NCBI GenBank assembly: GCA_019744775.1
Contig: JAIETZ010000001.1
Coordinates: 248,001 to 312,000, forward strand
DNA length: 64,000 nt
Source: Candidatus Obscuribacterales bacterium
GTDB lineage: Bacteria; Cyanobacteriota; Vampirovibrionia; Obscuribacterales; Obscuribacteraceae
Direction: 5' to 3'
Shown: one piece after another, positions 41,897 to 50,146 of the stretch
Layout of the letters: each line of letters begins with the position of its first letter
How positions within the stretch are numbered: position 1 is the stretch's first letter
Notes under the pieces: model-generated
The model's database searches: none
Told to the model about the DNA's origin: nothing
What the model saw: only the letters and a program-made list of their open reading frames with translations
Made by a program: the position numbers and the translations under genes

Positions 41897-43821
41897 AAGC
41901 GTGTACCTATCCCCAGTAAAATTAATAACGTGAGAAATACATAGAGTAAATGAATATGTATGCTGCCCGTCTGTAATGCCAGCAGACGTCTTGAGAAGCT
42001 GGAGGACAAATTTATGATTGGCCGATAAATTCGCTTTTCCAATAGCGAGGTCATACTAATATCAAAATGAATTCGCTCGGGAAAGTGACGCCTATCTTTA
42101 CCTTCTATCTCGGTTGTTGTCTTTGCTTGCAAAAGAAAACCAAATATTTGCCCGATAGGTTGTGAAAAACTCGAACCTGTTTCTTCAGCGCGCGCAGGTA
42201 AGTCACCGAATCCGCAATCCCAAGTTATGTACTGTTTCAATAGAAATCCTCTATTAAGGACAAGGGATGTAACAAGAAAAGCAATACCCACTCCCATCAA
42301 AGTGAGAATAGTCAATGGCAGGTTGAAGAATTGCTCAACAGGCACAGTTCTATTGAGCGTCTCAGCGACTATCGGACTAAAAGCAACCAATACCTGCCTG
42401 ACAGCAATGCCTGCTGCAAAACAAAGCAATGCCAAAACCATCTGTGCTCCTATCATTAAGTAAGATACTTCAGAGGCATGTTCAACAGTTTGACTGCGCG
42501 CCCGTCCCAAAAACGTAATTCCAAATGCCTTAGCAAAACAAGCAAGCGATAGCGCACCAACAGCGGACAGCACACCTATTAATATCATCGACACGCACCG
42601 CTGCCAATCGGACAAACCCAAATAAGAATACTGGAAGAGACTTTGATAGATGAGCCACTTGCTAGCAAAACCATTTAACGGCGGCATTGCACAAATAGAA
42701 AGTGAACCTATAAAAAATGAAACCATTGTCCAAGGCATCTTTTTGCCGAGCCCACCAAGCAAACTCAAATCACGGGTTCCTGTCTGACAATTAACAGCCC
42801 CGGCTCCCAGAAATAAAAGACCCTTAAAAAAAGCATGATTGAGTATATGAAAGAGGGCGGCAGAAAAGGCTAGTGACGAAATTACAAAAAGTCCGGATTT
42901 GCCGGCCAGAATAGTTATGGCTAAGGCAACAAGAATAAGTCCGACATTTTCCACCGTACTGTAGGCTAAAAGTCGTTTTAAATCGCGCTGCACCAGCGCA
43001 AATAGTACGCCCCAACCGGTCGAAACCGCTCCTAAAATCAAAGCCAAACAACCAAGAAGATCCGAGTTGGCACCGCCTTCTATTAGTAGGCGAATCATTC
43101 CATAGATAGCCACCTTCACCATTACACCGCTCATTAAGGCCGAAACAGGAGCTGGTGCTTCCGGATGTGCATAAGGCAACCAAATATGAAAAGGCCAAAC
43201 TCCGGCCTTTATCGCCAGCCCTAAAAAAATGAGAATCACGGGCAGCCATGCGCCGTGATAGCTATAGGACCAGTCAACAAAACTCCACGAGTGGAATCTA
43301 CTGAAGTTGAGCACAAATCCCAGAGTGAGAAATGCAGTAGAAAATCGCGTAGCTGCCAGATAAATAATTCCTGCTTGTTGCGCTTTATGCTTGGTTGTAT
43401 CTAGAACTACAAGACATGCTGAGGAAAGTGACATTACTTCCCAAAACAATAAAAATGTAATGGCATTGGCCGCTAAAACAACTTCAGCCATCGAAAACAG
43501 AAACAACAAAAGGCAAAGCCAATACATCGGCTCATAAATTTCATGTTCTACATGTTTAAGATAGCCTGGTGAAAAAAGTACTGCTGCAATTCCTACAATT
43601 GAAAGCACAATGAGGAAAAATGCAGAGATTGGATCAAAGCGACAAGCCCAGGGAGCTATACCTAAGTAAAACGGTGGCGATGCAGTCCATATAATTGTTT
43701 TAGTCCAAGACAAAGCAGTGAGAACCAAAGTCAAGGTTAGGCAAAACAACGTAATAGTGGCAAATATATATCGTCCAAGTTTGACCATTTCAGAGTTATT
43801 GTAGAGCATTTCCCAGAACAT
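41893..43821 (-). CDS. hyfB: NuoL-like antiporter subunit (HyfB-like)
   Basis: First gene of the operon: a 642-residue polytopic protein homologous to NuoL and HyfB, with the core LFWEVMSLSSACLVVL, AGVWPFHIWLPYAHPEAPAPVSALMSGVMVKVAIYGMIR and HAFFKGLLFLGAGAV. The two conserved charged helices of proton-pumping antiporter-like subunits are present. The ORF extends to 43887, but ATG 43821 has GGGGA 7-8 nt upstream and leaves a divergent promoter region. It is transcribed away from the SDR gene at 43914. Confidence 0.92.
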   Translation of the reverse strand: MFWEMLYNNSEMVKLGRYIFATITLFCLTLTLVLTALSWTKTIIWTASPPFYLGIAPWACRFDPISAFFLIVLSIVGIAAVLFSPGYLKHVEHEIYEPMYWLCLLLFLFSMAEVVLAANAITFLLFWEVMSLSSACLVVLDTTKHKAQQAGIIYLAATRFSTAFLTLGFVLNFSRFHSWSFVDWSYSYHGAWLPVILIFLGLAIKAGVWPFHIWLPYAHPEAPAPVSALMSGVMVKVAIYGMIRLLIEGGANSDLLGCLALILGAVSTGWGVLFALVQRDLKRLLAYSTVENVGLILVALAITILAGKSGLFVISSLAFSAALFHILNHAFFKGLLFLGAGAVNCQTGTRDLSLLGGLGKKMPWTMVSFFIGSLSICAMPPLNGFASKWLIYQSLFQYSYLGLSDWQRCVSMILIGVLSAVGALSLACFAKAFGITFLGRARSQTVEHASEVSYLMIGAQMVLALLCFAAGIAVRQVLVAFSPIVAETLNRTVPVEQFFNLPLTILTLMGVGIAFLVTSLVLNRGFLLKQYITWDCGFGDLPARAEETGSSFSQPIGQIFGFLLQAKTTTEIEGKDRRHFPERIHFDISMTSLLEKRIYRPIINLSSSFSRRLLALQTGSIHIHLLYVFLTLLILLGIGTRL

Positions 43822-43913
43822 CAAAAATCCCCATCTAGCTTGAACATTTAATTGTGAGGACTGTATGTTGACTTGTCCTGTTACCATTATTGCTTCAGCA
43901 AGAAAAGGTAGTC

Positions 43914-44732
43914 ATGAGTACGAATATGCACTTTACAGGGCAAACAGCAATTATCACCGGTGGCTCAACCGGCTTAGGCAAAGCCATTGCCGAAGAGCTG
44001 GGTAAATCGGGCGCACAAGTTGTAATTGCCAGCCGCAACGAGAAGAATTTGTCTTCTGCTAAAGAAGACCTTAAATCCAAAGGAATTGAAGCGACAACAA
44101 TTCAAACAGACGTTCGCCATCCGGAACAAGTAGAAAAAATGGTGGCACAAACAATGGAGCGTTTTGGCCGCATTGATATGCTCATTAATAACGCTGCCGG
44201 CAACTTCGCTGTGCCTTCAGAGGAGCTGACCGTAAATGGCTGGAATGCTGTTGTCGGCATAGTTTTAAACGGCACCTGGTATTGCACAAGCGCTGTGGCA
44301 AAAGTCATGCTCGAGCAAAAGAAAGGCACAATACTAAATATTATCGCTACTTACGCCTGGGCAGGCGCCCCAGGCGTCGTACATTCCGCAGCAGCTAAAG
44401 CAGGTGTGCTTGCCATGACTCGCACGCTTGCTGTTGAATGGGGTCATCGCGGCATCCGCGTAAATGCATTTGCCCCAGGTCCGATGATTACAGAAGCCGC
44501 ATCAAAGAATCTATTATTCGACAACGCTGAAGCCAAGCAAAAGGTCATAGACCGCATTCCGGCAAGAAGATTTGCCGAACTTGATGAAATGGCCAAAATT
44601 GCCGGCTTCCTTCTCTCAGACCAAGCAGCCTATATAAATGGCGATGTTCTAACAGCGGACGGTGGCGCCTGTCTCGGTCGCGGATTTATGGATTTGATGG
44701 AAAATTCACAAAGCCTGCGTGCCAATAAATAA
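43914..44732 (+). CDS. SDR oxidoreductase, 2,4-dienoyl-CoA reductase-like
   Basis: A 272-residue NADPH-dependent short-chain dehydrogenase. The Rossmann motif is TGGSTGLGKAIA (TGxxxGxG). NNAAGNFAVPSEELT, ATYAWAGAPGVVHSAAAKAGV and GPMITEAASKNLL are typical of DECR/FadH-type 2,4-dienoyl-CoA reductases, which reduce intermediates of polyunsaturated fatty-acid beta-oxidation. The usual YxxxK is replaced by the HSAAAK arrangement seen in that subgroup. The start is ATG 43914 with AAGGTAGTC just upstream. It ends 27 nt inside the convergent bufC gene, and fits with the acyl-CoA dehydrogenase at 2.3 kb. Confidence 0.88.
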   Translation: MSTNMHFTGQTAIITGGSTGLGKAIAEELGKSGAQVVIASRNEKNLSSAKEDLKSKGIEATTIQTDVRHPEQVEKMVAQTMERFGRIDMLINNAAGNFAVPSEELTVNGWNAVVGIVLNGTWYCTSAVAKVMLEQKKGTILNIIATYAWAGAPGVVHSAAAKAGVLAMTRTLAVEWGHRGIRVNAFAPGPMITEAASKNLLFDNAEAKQKVIDRIPARRFAELDEMAKIAGFLLSDQAAYINGDVLTADGGACLGRGFMDLMENSQSLRANK

Positions 44733-45539
44733 TTTCAGAGACTGCAGTTTCTCAATAACTTCAAAAAATTCCAACAAGGCATCTTGTGGATTGCTTGCTT
44801 TGCTGTAAGAAATTGCCAGTGTTGCCAAATCAGCATAAGAAGTAGGTGCGCTTTGAGCCTGCTCAATTACGCAAGCAATCCCGGGCGTTACTTCGACATA
44901 ACGGCCCATATGAGTTTCCGGATCACGATAAACTGCAACCATAATTTCGCGCGGTGTTATATTGCGGGGCATTTCACCGTCACGCAGATATTCAACAATA
45001 ACCGGTACCTGATAATTGTAGTTACGCAAAGATAGTACCGGATTAACAATAGGTGCCGATTTTTCAAATTGCTCCGGCCGGCTAAGCGGCTCATAAGGTT
45101 CAGGACTTGCTTGCCTCTTATCTTCCATTAGTTGCAATTCGATCCATTCATAATCAGCAAGATCGCTTAAGTAGGGAAATGCTTGCAAAAGGTCCGCGCG
45201 ATTATCTTTCAGGTATTGACTGAAATTGGCTGCAGACATATTCAGGCGGTAATGCTTAGGCGGACAGGTCTCAAAGTAATCGTCTAATGTCTCTTTCCAT
45301 TTCTTATTGAGCAAGCGCGCACAACCAGGATACACAGAAAGCATTAGGTCATTGCGCCCAATTGCAATGAGTTCTGCATAGGTACGCACGCCACGCTCAT
45401 CAATTGCCTCTGTAATTGATTTGGAAAATTCCCCATCGGGTAATCGCCCGTCTTTCAAATACTTTGAGCGGGCGGACTCATTTGTCCATAGCACGCTGAG
45501 TGTTTTTTCCAAATTAGTGAGCGCGGACAAGTTCATCAC
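44706..45539 (-). CDS. bufC: DUF2063 partner protein (BufC/HvfC-like)
   Basis: A 277-residue protein of the DUF2063 family, the usual partner of MNIO enzymes in precursor recognition. Recognised features are the N-terminal helical part with RTYAELIAIGRNDLMLSVYPGCARLLN and the later PREIMVAVYRDPETHMGRYVEVTPG domain. Its start overlaps the bufB end by 26 nt, so the two are coupled; start candidates are GTG 45539, ATG 45536 and TTG 45530. It probably binds the BufA leader and presents it to BufB. Its 3' end overlaps the convergent SDR gene by 27 nt. Confidence 0.9.
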   Translation of the reverse strand: MMNLSALTNLEKTLSVLWTNESARSKYLKDGRLPDGEFSKSITEAIDERGVRTYAELIAIGRNDLMLSVYPGCARLLNKKWKETLDDYFETCPPKHYRLNMSAANFSQYLKDNRADLLQAFPYLSDLADYEWIELQLMEDKRQASPEPYEPLSRPEQFEKSAPIVNPVLSLRNYNYQVPVIVEYLRDGEMPRNITPREIMVAVYRDPETHMGRYVEVTPGIACVIEQAQSAPTSYADLATLAISYSKASNPQDALLEFFEVIEKLQSLKLFIGTQAL

Positions 45540-46398
45540 CTCTAACTAATTCCGGCTGCGCTTTCTCAGCAACTTTTCTTATCTCGGCAAGCTCCGTCAA
45601 AATTTCATCAAAATCAGGGAAATTTTGATCGCGTTCTAAAAGCACACCGCATACAGATGTCTTTCTAAGCACTGTGTCCAAGAGCTTAAAAACAGGCTCT
45701 ATAACTGGGGCACCGTGAGTATCGATAATTAGTTCCTTGCCCATTTTGTGACCGGCAATATGGATTTGCACAACTCTTTCCAGAGGAAGAGTGTCTAAAA
45801 ACTTATGAGCGTCAAAGCCGTGATTCACGGCATTGACGTAGACATTGTTTACATCAAGCAGCAAGCCGCAGTCAGCCTGTTCGAGAATTTCTGTTGTGAA
45901 TTCACCTTCGGTCATGTCTTGACCGGGCAAGTACATGTAATAGGAAATATTTTCCAAAAGAAAGGGACGACCAACAAAATCTTGCACGCGTTTTACGCGC
46001 TCAACAATATGTTTAACGGTGCTCTTAGAAAACGGCACCGGCAACAAATCATGCAAGTAACCACCTTCAACACTAGTAAAGCAAAGATGATCGGAAAACC
46101 AAGCAATGTTGTATTCATCAAGCAAAGCTTTTAGTTCTTTTAAATAGTCAAAGTTCAACTCATCGGTTGATCCAATGGAAAGATTTACTCCATGAGAGAT
46201 GAGGGGAAAAGCGGAGGCTGCTTTTGAAAGCACTTCACGCGCTTTGCCCCCCACACCCATGTAGTTTTCCGGAACAAGTTCCAAGAAGCCTATTTGTGCT
46301 CTATGCTCAAGTGTTTCTTTGGCCATGTCACGACGTAAGCCCAAGCCGATTCCTAGCTTTGGCAGTTGCCGTTTTAGCTTCAAAAACCCTGTAGGCAC
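45514..46398 (-). CDS. bufB: MNIO (DUF692) RiPP-modifying enzyme, BufB
   Basis: A 294-residue MNIO enzyme (multinuclear non-heme iron oxidase, formerly DUF692). TIM-barrel metal-ligand motifs are SHGVNLSIG, WFSDHLCF, LLENISYYM, DVNNVYVNAVNHG, HIAGHKMG, DTHGAPV and LLERDQNF. Homologues such as MbnB and bufferin BufB oxidise Cys residues in small precursor peptides to thiooxazoles or oxazolones that bind copper. It lies 12 bp after bufA and overlaps bufC by 26 nt, forming a canonical bufABC unit. The metal content and chemistry here are inferred from homology. Confidence 0.94.
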   Translation of the reverse strand: MPTGFLKLKRQLPKLGIGLGLRRDMAKETLEHRAQIGFLELVPENYMGVGGKAREVLSKAASAFPLISHGVNLSIGSTDELNFDYLKELKALLDEYNIAWFSDHLCFTSVEGGYLHDLLPVPFSKSTVKHIVERVKRVQDFVGRPFLLENISYYMYLPGQDMTEGEFTTEILEQADCGLLLDVNNVYVNAVNHGFDAHKFLDTLPLERVVQIHIAGHKMGKELIIDTHGAPVIEPVFKLLDTVLRKTSVCGVLLERDQNFPDFDEILTELAEIRKVAEKAQPELVRGDELVRAH

Positions 46399-46410
46399 AA
46401 CTACTTCCTA

Positions 46411-46773
46411 TTACTTGCTTTCGCCGCCGTGGCAACCACCTTCACCACCCTTGCAAGCGCCTTCCTTACCCTTGCAGGAGCCTTCTTTGCCCTTCTTCTC
46501 TTTCTTTTCCTTTTTGGCGGTCTTTTCCGATTTTTCGCTGGTCTTCTCAGCGTTCTTGTCGGAGCCTTCTGCCTTAGATTCCGTTGTCGATTCGGCTTTC
46601 TTCTCCTTCTTGGCAAGCTTCAATGCTGACTTGCTGTGAGAGATTTGTGAAGGTGAGTTCTTCTCGCTTACGCCGAGTCCGGCATTGTCAGCAGCGGAAG
46701 CGGAACCTTGCGAAGCAATTCCCAAAGCGGCAACCAACGCTGCAGCAAGTTGAACTTTATTGAGGTTATTCAT
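46411..46773 (-). CDS. bufA: BufA-like secreted precursor with three EGxCxGx heptads
   Basis: A 120-residue secreted precursor. The signal peptide ends near SASAADN. A disordered Lys/Glu/Ser-rich linker follows (about 45-95). The C terminus has three exact 7-residue repeats: EGSCKGK, EGACKGG and EGGCHGG, with Cys at 100, 107 and 114. The EGxC motif is the hallmark of MNIO substrates (bufferins), whose cysteines are oxidised to metal-binding heterocycles. It lies 12 bp upstream of bufB, with AGGAG before the ATG. It probably buffers copper or another metal in the periplasm. Longer antisense ORFs over it are shadows. Confidence 0.9.
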   Translation of the reverse strand: MNNLNKVQLAAALVAALGIASQGSASAADNAGLGVSEKNSPSQISHSKSALKLAKKEKKAESTTESKAEGSDKNAEKTSEKSEKTAKKEKKEKKGKEGSCKGKEGACKGGEGGCHGGESK

Positions 46774-47016
46774 TCGTTTCTCCTAAATTACCTAATTAGT
46801 ACACGGTTTCAATTACACCCGGGAGATGACAGATAAGGTCATTCCGCAGGACAAACCACAATACACCATGGAATTAAAAGCTAAAATCCTTTATTACTTC
46901 CCTCTTAATAAGCTTAGAAGTCACTGGTAATGACAGCTCCACGTTACCAAGCGGTGATAATCTTGCTGCCGTGGAATATTACTTAGAGATACTGTTCTTA
47001 ACTTCCAGGAATTACC

Positions 47017-47649
47017 TTGAGCACAAAAACTAACGAACAAAAGGTAAGCGCTGTCGGTGAAGTGATTTCATCCTCAATTACGGACTTTACTACTGAATTG
47101 TGGTCAAAAGACAAAGACGGCAATCAGGTGGAAATGTTGCGTCCAAATTTCGGCAGTTTTTTGCGAGTCGAGTCAATTGAAGACGGGCTTAAATCTTACG
47201 CCGTGGTCTATAACATCATTACAGGTCCTTATGACACGCAACATAAACCGTCGGCGCTTGGTTTAAGCCGACAGGAATTAAGAGTCGAACAACCGCATAT
47301 CTTTTCACTTCTACAAACACAAATTCATGCAAGCATTATTGGTTTTGAACAAGATGGAAATATGCACATGTATCTGCCGCCGAAGCCACCGGATGTGCAT
47401 GATTTTGTCTATCTTGCTCAAGCAGATGAAGTTGTGCGACTAACAGAAGATCTGACATTTTTGCGCCTGTTAACAAATGTCGTAAGTGTTCCTACTGATG
47501 AACTTTTAGCAGCGACGATTAGACAGGCGGAGTTATTTCAAAGCAACTCTCACGCGTTTTTAGTAGAAGCGGGCAAGGCTCTGTCTCACCTCATTCGCGA
47601 TGACTATGATAGGCTCGTTTCACTTCTAAAAAAAATCAGGCCTTGCTGA
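47017..47649 (+). CDS. HAS-barrel domain protein (cyanobacterial type)
   Basis: A 210-residue protein resembling a family well known in cyanobacteria. VGEVISSSITDFTTEL opens a HAS-barrel (HerA-associated) fold. FGSFLRVESIEDGLKSYAVVYNIITGPYD and RVEQPHIFSLLQTQIHASIIGF follow, with MYLPPKPPDVHDFVYLAQADEVVRLTEDLTFLRLL at the end. In other bacteria HAS-barrels serve HerA-type ATPases; for these stand-alone proteins the role is unknown. The start is a TTG at 47017, supported by AGGA 6 nt upstream. Its stop overlaps the convergent permease gene by 14 nt. Confidence 0.75.
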   Translation: MSTKTNEQKVSAVGEVISSSITDFTTELWSKDKDGNQVEMLRPNFGSFLRVESIEDGLKSYAVVYNIITGPYDTQHKPSALGLSRQELRVEQPHIFSLLQTQIHASIIGFEQDGNMHMYLPPKPPDVHDFVYLAQADEVVRLTEDLTFLRLLTNVVSVPTDELLAATIRQAELFQSNSHAFLVEAGKALSHLIRDDYDRLVSLLKKIRPC

Positions 47650-48481
47650 AATCCGTATCGGCGTATTTCAAATAAACAAAAACAGCAAAAGCAACAATAA
47701 TAATGAGCACCGTTGAAACAGCTGAGCCAAAAGCCCAGTCGCGTACGGTTAAAAACTGATTCTGAATAAGATTGCCGATAAACATAGTCTTTGCCCCGCC
47801 CAAAAGATCAGGCGTTACATAGTCGCCCAGACTCGGAATGAAAACCATAATCACACCGGCAACTATACCGCGTGCAGACAAGGGCAAGGTTATTTTGCAA
47901 AAAGACTGCCATGGTGTAGCTCCTAGATCTGCGCCTGCTTCCAGAAGTTTTAAATCCAATTTTTCAAAGGCGGCAAACACAGGCAGGATCATATACGGCA
48001 AATAGTTGTATACCATGCCGAGCATAATTGCCCATGGCGTATAGAGAATAGTAGGCATCTGGATGCCGAATAACAGCCCAAATTCACTCAAGAGTCCAGT
48101 CGGTCTCAAGATGATCATCCATGCATAAATCCGCAACAAAAAAGACGTCCACATTGGCATGAGCAACAACATCATGAACAAGTTCTGCCTATTTTTAGGC
48201 ACACAAAAGGCTAGCCACAAAGAAAGCAAAAATCCCAGAATAAGACAGACAACGGTGGTTGACCCTGCCAATATCAGGGATCGCCACAAAGTACCCAAAT
48301 AAGGTCCGGCAAAAAAGCGAACGTAATTGGCAAAGCTGAATCCGAGGCAAATTCGTCCAAGTTCATCTCGATAGCCAAGAGAGAATACAAGGAGAATGCA
48401 AAGGGGCACAACCATGAAAACCGCCAGGTAAATCCCGGCAGGGACTAGTGTCAAAAGCCCTGGGCGCCACTTGACCTGCAA
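47636..48481 (-). CDS. PotB-like ABC transporter permease
   Basis: A 281-residue spermidine/putrescine-type permease with six helices: an N-terminal helix (LLTLVPAGIYLAVFMVVPLCILLVFSL), SLILAGSTTVVCLILGFLLSLWLA, MPMWTSFLLRIYAWMIIL, MVYNYLPYMILPVFAAFEKLD, then the EAA loop LLEAGADLGATPWQSFCKITLPLS and GIVAGVIMVFIPSLGDYVTPDLLGG. It would form half of a polyamine or other ABC importer. PotA, PotC and PotD homologues are not adjacent in this window, so it is an orphan here. It overlaps the HAS-barrel gene end. Confidence 0.9.
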   Translation of the reverse strand: MQVKWRPGLLTLVPAGIYLAVFMVVPLCILLVFSLGYRDELGRICLGFSFANYVRFFAGPYLGTLWRSLILAGSTTVVCLILGFLLSLWLAFCVPKNRQNLFMMLLLMPMWTSFLLRIYAWMIILRPTGLLSEFGLLFGIQMPTILYTPWAIMLGMVYNYLPYMILPVFAAFEKLDLKLLEAGADLGATPWQSFCKITLPLSARGIVAGVIMVFIPSLGDYVTPDLLGGAKTMFIGNLIQNQFLTVRDWAFGSAVSTVLIIIVAFAVFVYLKYADTDFSKA

Positions 48482-48560
48482 TTAGCTAACTCCTCGCTAA
48501 TAAGACTGGGGAATCCAGCAGAATAATATAGATAGCGGCGTTTTCATTCGTTAGTATTTT

Positions 48561-48588
48561 TTGATCATATTCAAATTTAGGCTAAATA
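48561..48588 (+). promoter_or_regulatory. candidate sigma-70-type promoter of icd
   Basis: TTGATC (48561-48566) and TAAATA (48583-48588) are separated by 16 bp, with a start site expected around 48595, roughly 63 bp before the icd ATG. The match is only moderate. Confidence 0.35.
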
Positions 48589-48657
48589 CAGAAGATAATG
48601 GAGCCAGCTCTTCCAGGCCCAGGCCAAGAGTTTCCAATATCCACGGTAGGGTGATAA

Positions 48658-49911
48658 ATGTCGCAAGTGATTACCAAGAAATTTAACGGATTGAATGTTC
48701 CAGCCGGTGAAAAAATCGTTTTTGTAAACGGCAAGCCGGTTACACCAGCTAAACCAATCATCCCTTTCATTGAAGGCGATGGCACAGGCGCAGATATCTG
48801 GCGCGCCTCCAAGCGTGTGTTTGACGCTGCTGTTGATAAAGCCTACGGCAAAGCCCGCTCGGTTGCCTGGTTTGAAGTTTTTGCCGGTGAAAAGGCTAAT
48901 GAGAATTTCGGCAACTGGTTGCCTGAAGACACCCTAGCTGCCTTGAAGGAATTCGGTGTCGGGATAAAAGGTCCTTTGACCACACCAGTAGGCGGTGGTA
49001 TTCGCAGCCTAAACGTAACCTTGCGTCAGATTTTTGACTTGTATTGCTGCGTGCGTCCAGTGCGCTACTTCCAAGGCGTTCCTTCGCCGGTTGTTGCCCC
49101 ACAAAAACTCGATGTGGTTATCTTCCGTGAAAACACAGAAGACGTTTATGCCGGCATTGAATACCCAATGGGTTCAGAAGAAGCCAAAAAGCTCATCAAC
49201 TTCATTGAGGGCTTGGGCAAGAAAATTCGCCCGGATTCAGGCATTGGCATCAAGCCCATTTCCAAATTCGGCTCCCAGCGCCTAATTAAGCGTGCCCTCG
49301 AATACGCTATCGCCAACAAGCGCAAGAGCGTAACCATGATGCACAAAGGCAACATCATGAAGTTCACCGAAGGTGCTTTCAGAGACTGGGGCTATGAACT
49401 GGCTAATGCTGAATTCAAAAACGGCGTCGTTTCCGAAGACACTCTTTGGTCGGAATTTGAAGGCAAAATGCCTGAGAACAAAGTTCTCTTGCAGGACCGC
49501 ATTGCCGACTCCATGTTCCAGCAAGTGCTCACACGTCCGGATGAGTACTCAGTAATTGCCACAACCAACTTGAACGGCGATTACCTCTCTGATGCTTGTG
49601 CCGCCCAAGTAGGCGGATTGGGCATTGCACCAGGAGCCAATATTGGCGACGACTGTGCCATCTTCGAAGCTACTCACGGTACAGCACCAAAGTATGCCGG
49701 CAAAGATGTAATCAACCCAGGTTCTGTAATTCTTTCCGGCGCCATGATGTTTGAATACCTCGGTTGGACCGAAGTTCGCGACATCATCCACAACGCTTTC
49801 GGCAAGACCATCCAGAAGAAGCTTGTTACTTACGATCTCGAGCGCTTGATGCCTGGTGCAACAAAACTCAAGACATCAGAATTTGCTTCAGCAATTATCG
49901 AAAACATGTAA
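48658..49911 (+). CDS. icd: isocitrate dehydrogenase (NADP+)
   Basis: A 417-residue TCA-cycle enzyme that oxidatively decarboxylates isocitrate to 2-oxoglutarate. The conserved regions are [32 protein letters not shown] (substrate-binding serine, a phosphorylation site in E. coli), [41 protein letters not shown] and [23 protein letters not shown]. It has the length and motifs of the bacterial NADP-type dimer. A GTAGGGTGATAA stretch lies upstream as a weak Shine-Dalgarno. The gene is followed closely by the small protein gene at 49937 and then fmt. Confidence 0.97.
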   Translation: MSQVITKKFNGLNVPAGEKIVFVNGKPVTPAKPIIPFIEGDGTGADIWRASKRVFDAAVDKAYGKARSVAWFEVFAGEKANENFGNWLPEDTLAALKEFGVGIKGPLTTPVGGGIRSLNVTLRQIFDLYCCVRPVRYFQGVPSPVVAPQKLDVVIFRENTEDVYAGIEYPMGSEEAKKLINFIEGLGKKIRPDSGIGIKPISKFGSQRLIKRALEYAIANKRKSVTMMHKGNIMKFTEGAFRDWGYELANAEFKNGVVSEDTLWSEFEGKMPENKVLLQDRIADSMFQQVLTRPDEYSVIATTNLNGDYLSDACAAQVGGLGIAPGANIGDDCAIFEATHGTAPKYAGKDVINPGSVILSGAMMFEYLGWTEVRDIIHNAFGKTIQKKLVTYDLERLMPGATKLKTSEFASAIIENM

Positions 49912-49936
49912 GAAGTCTCGACAAAAGGAATCCCCA

Positions 49937-50146
49937 ATGACACAAACACAGATTGCCAAAGAAAAACTCGTCTACTTGCGCCAATGGGTTGGCGAACGAG
50001 TAGTCGTCAGCTCCGTGCAAGACAAAAATTTCACGGGCACTTTGACCAATATTGTTTTTGACGGTACACGCCTTATGTACATAATGATCGATGATCGCGT
50101 ATGCGTTAACTTCGATCATATTGTCGAAGTCCGCATCGAAAAATAG
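49937..50146 (+). CDS. small beta-rich protein upstream of fmt
   Basis: A 69-residue protein starting at ATG 49937, supported by AAAAGGA 6 nt upstream; the ORF itself extends further 5'. The pattern KLVYLRQWVGERVVVSSVQDKNFTGTLTNIV, then a central strand and VCVNFDHIVEVRIEK, suggests a small Sm-like or SH3-like beta-barrel. It is conserved in length only by guess. Its stop TAG overlaps the GTG of fmt by one base, and it follows icd by 25 nt, so it is in the icd-fmt-rsmB unit. Function is unknown; an RNA-binding or ribosome-associated role is speculation. Confidence 0.75.
   Translation: MTQTQIAKEKLVYLRQWVGERVVVSSVQDKNFTGTLTNIVFDGTRLMYIMIDDRVCVNFDHIVEVRIEK

Noticed and set aside
46401-46639. 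Overlapping Arg/Pro-rich and Phe/Leu-rich ORFs over bufA on both strands
   Set aside because: They are shadows of the Lys/Glu-rich bufA coding region. They lack a Shine-Dalgarno and homologous pattern, while the bufA frame has a signal peptide and EGxC repeats.
46826-46842. ATGAC/GTCAT inverted repeat upstream of bufA
   Set aside because: Only 5 bp per arm, with no match to a metal-regulator operator that I know; too weak to report as an operator.
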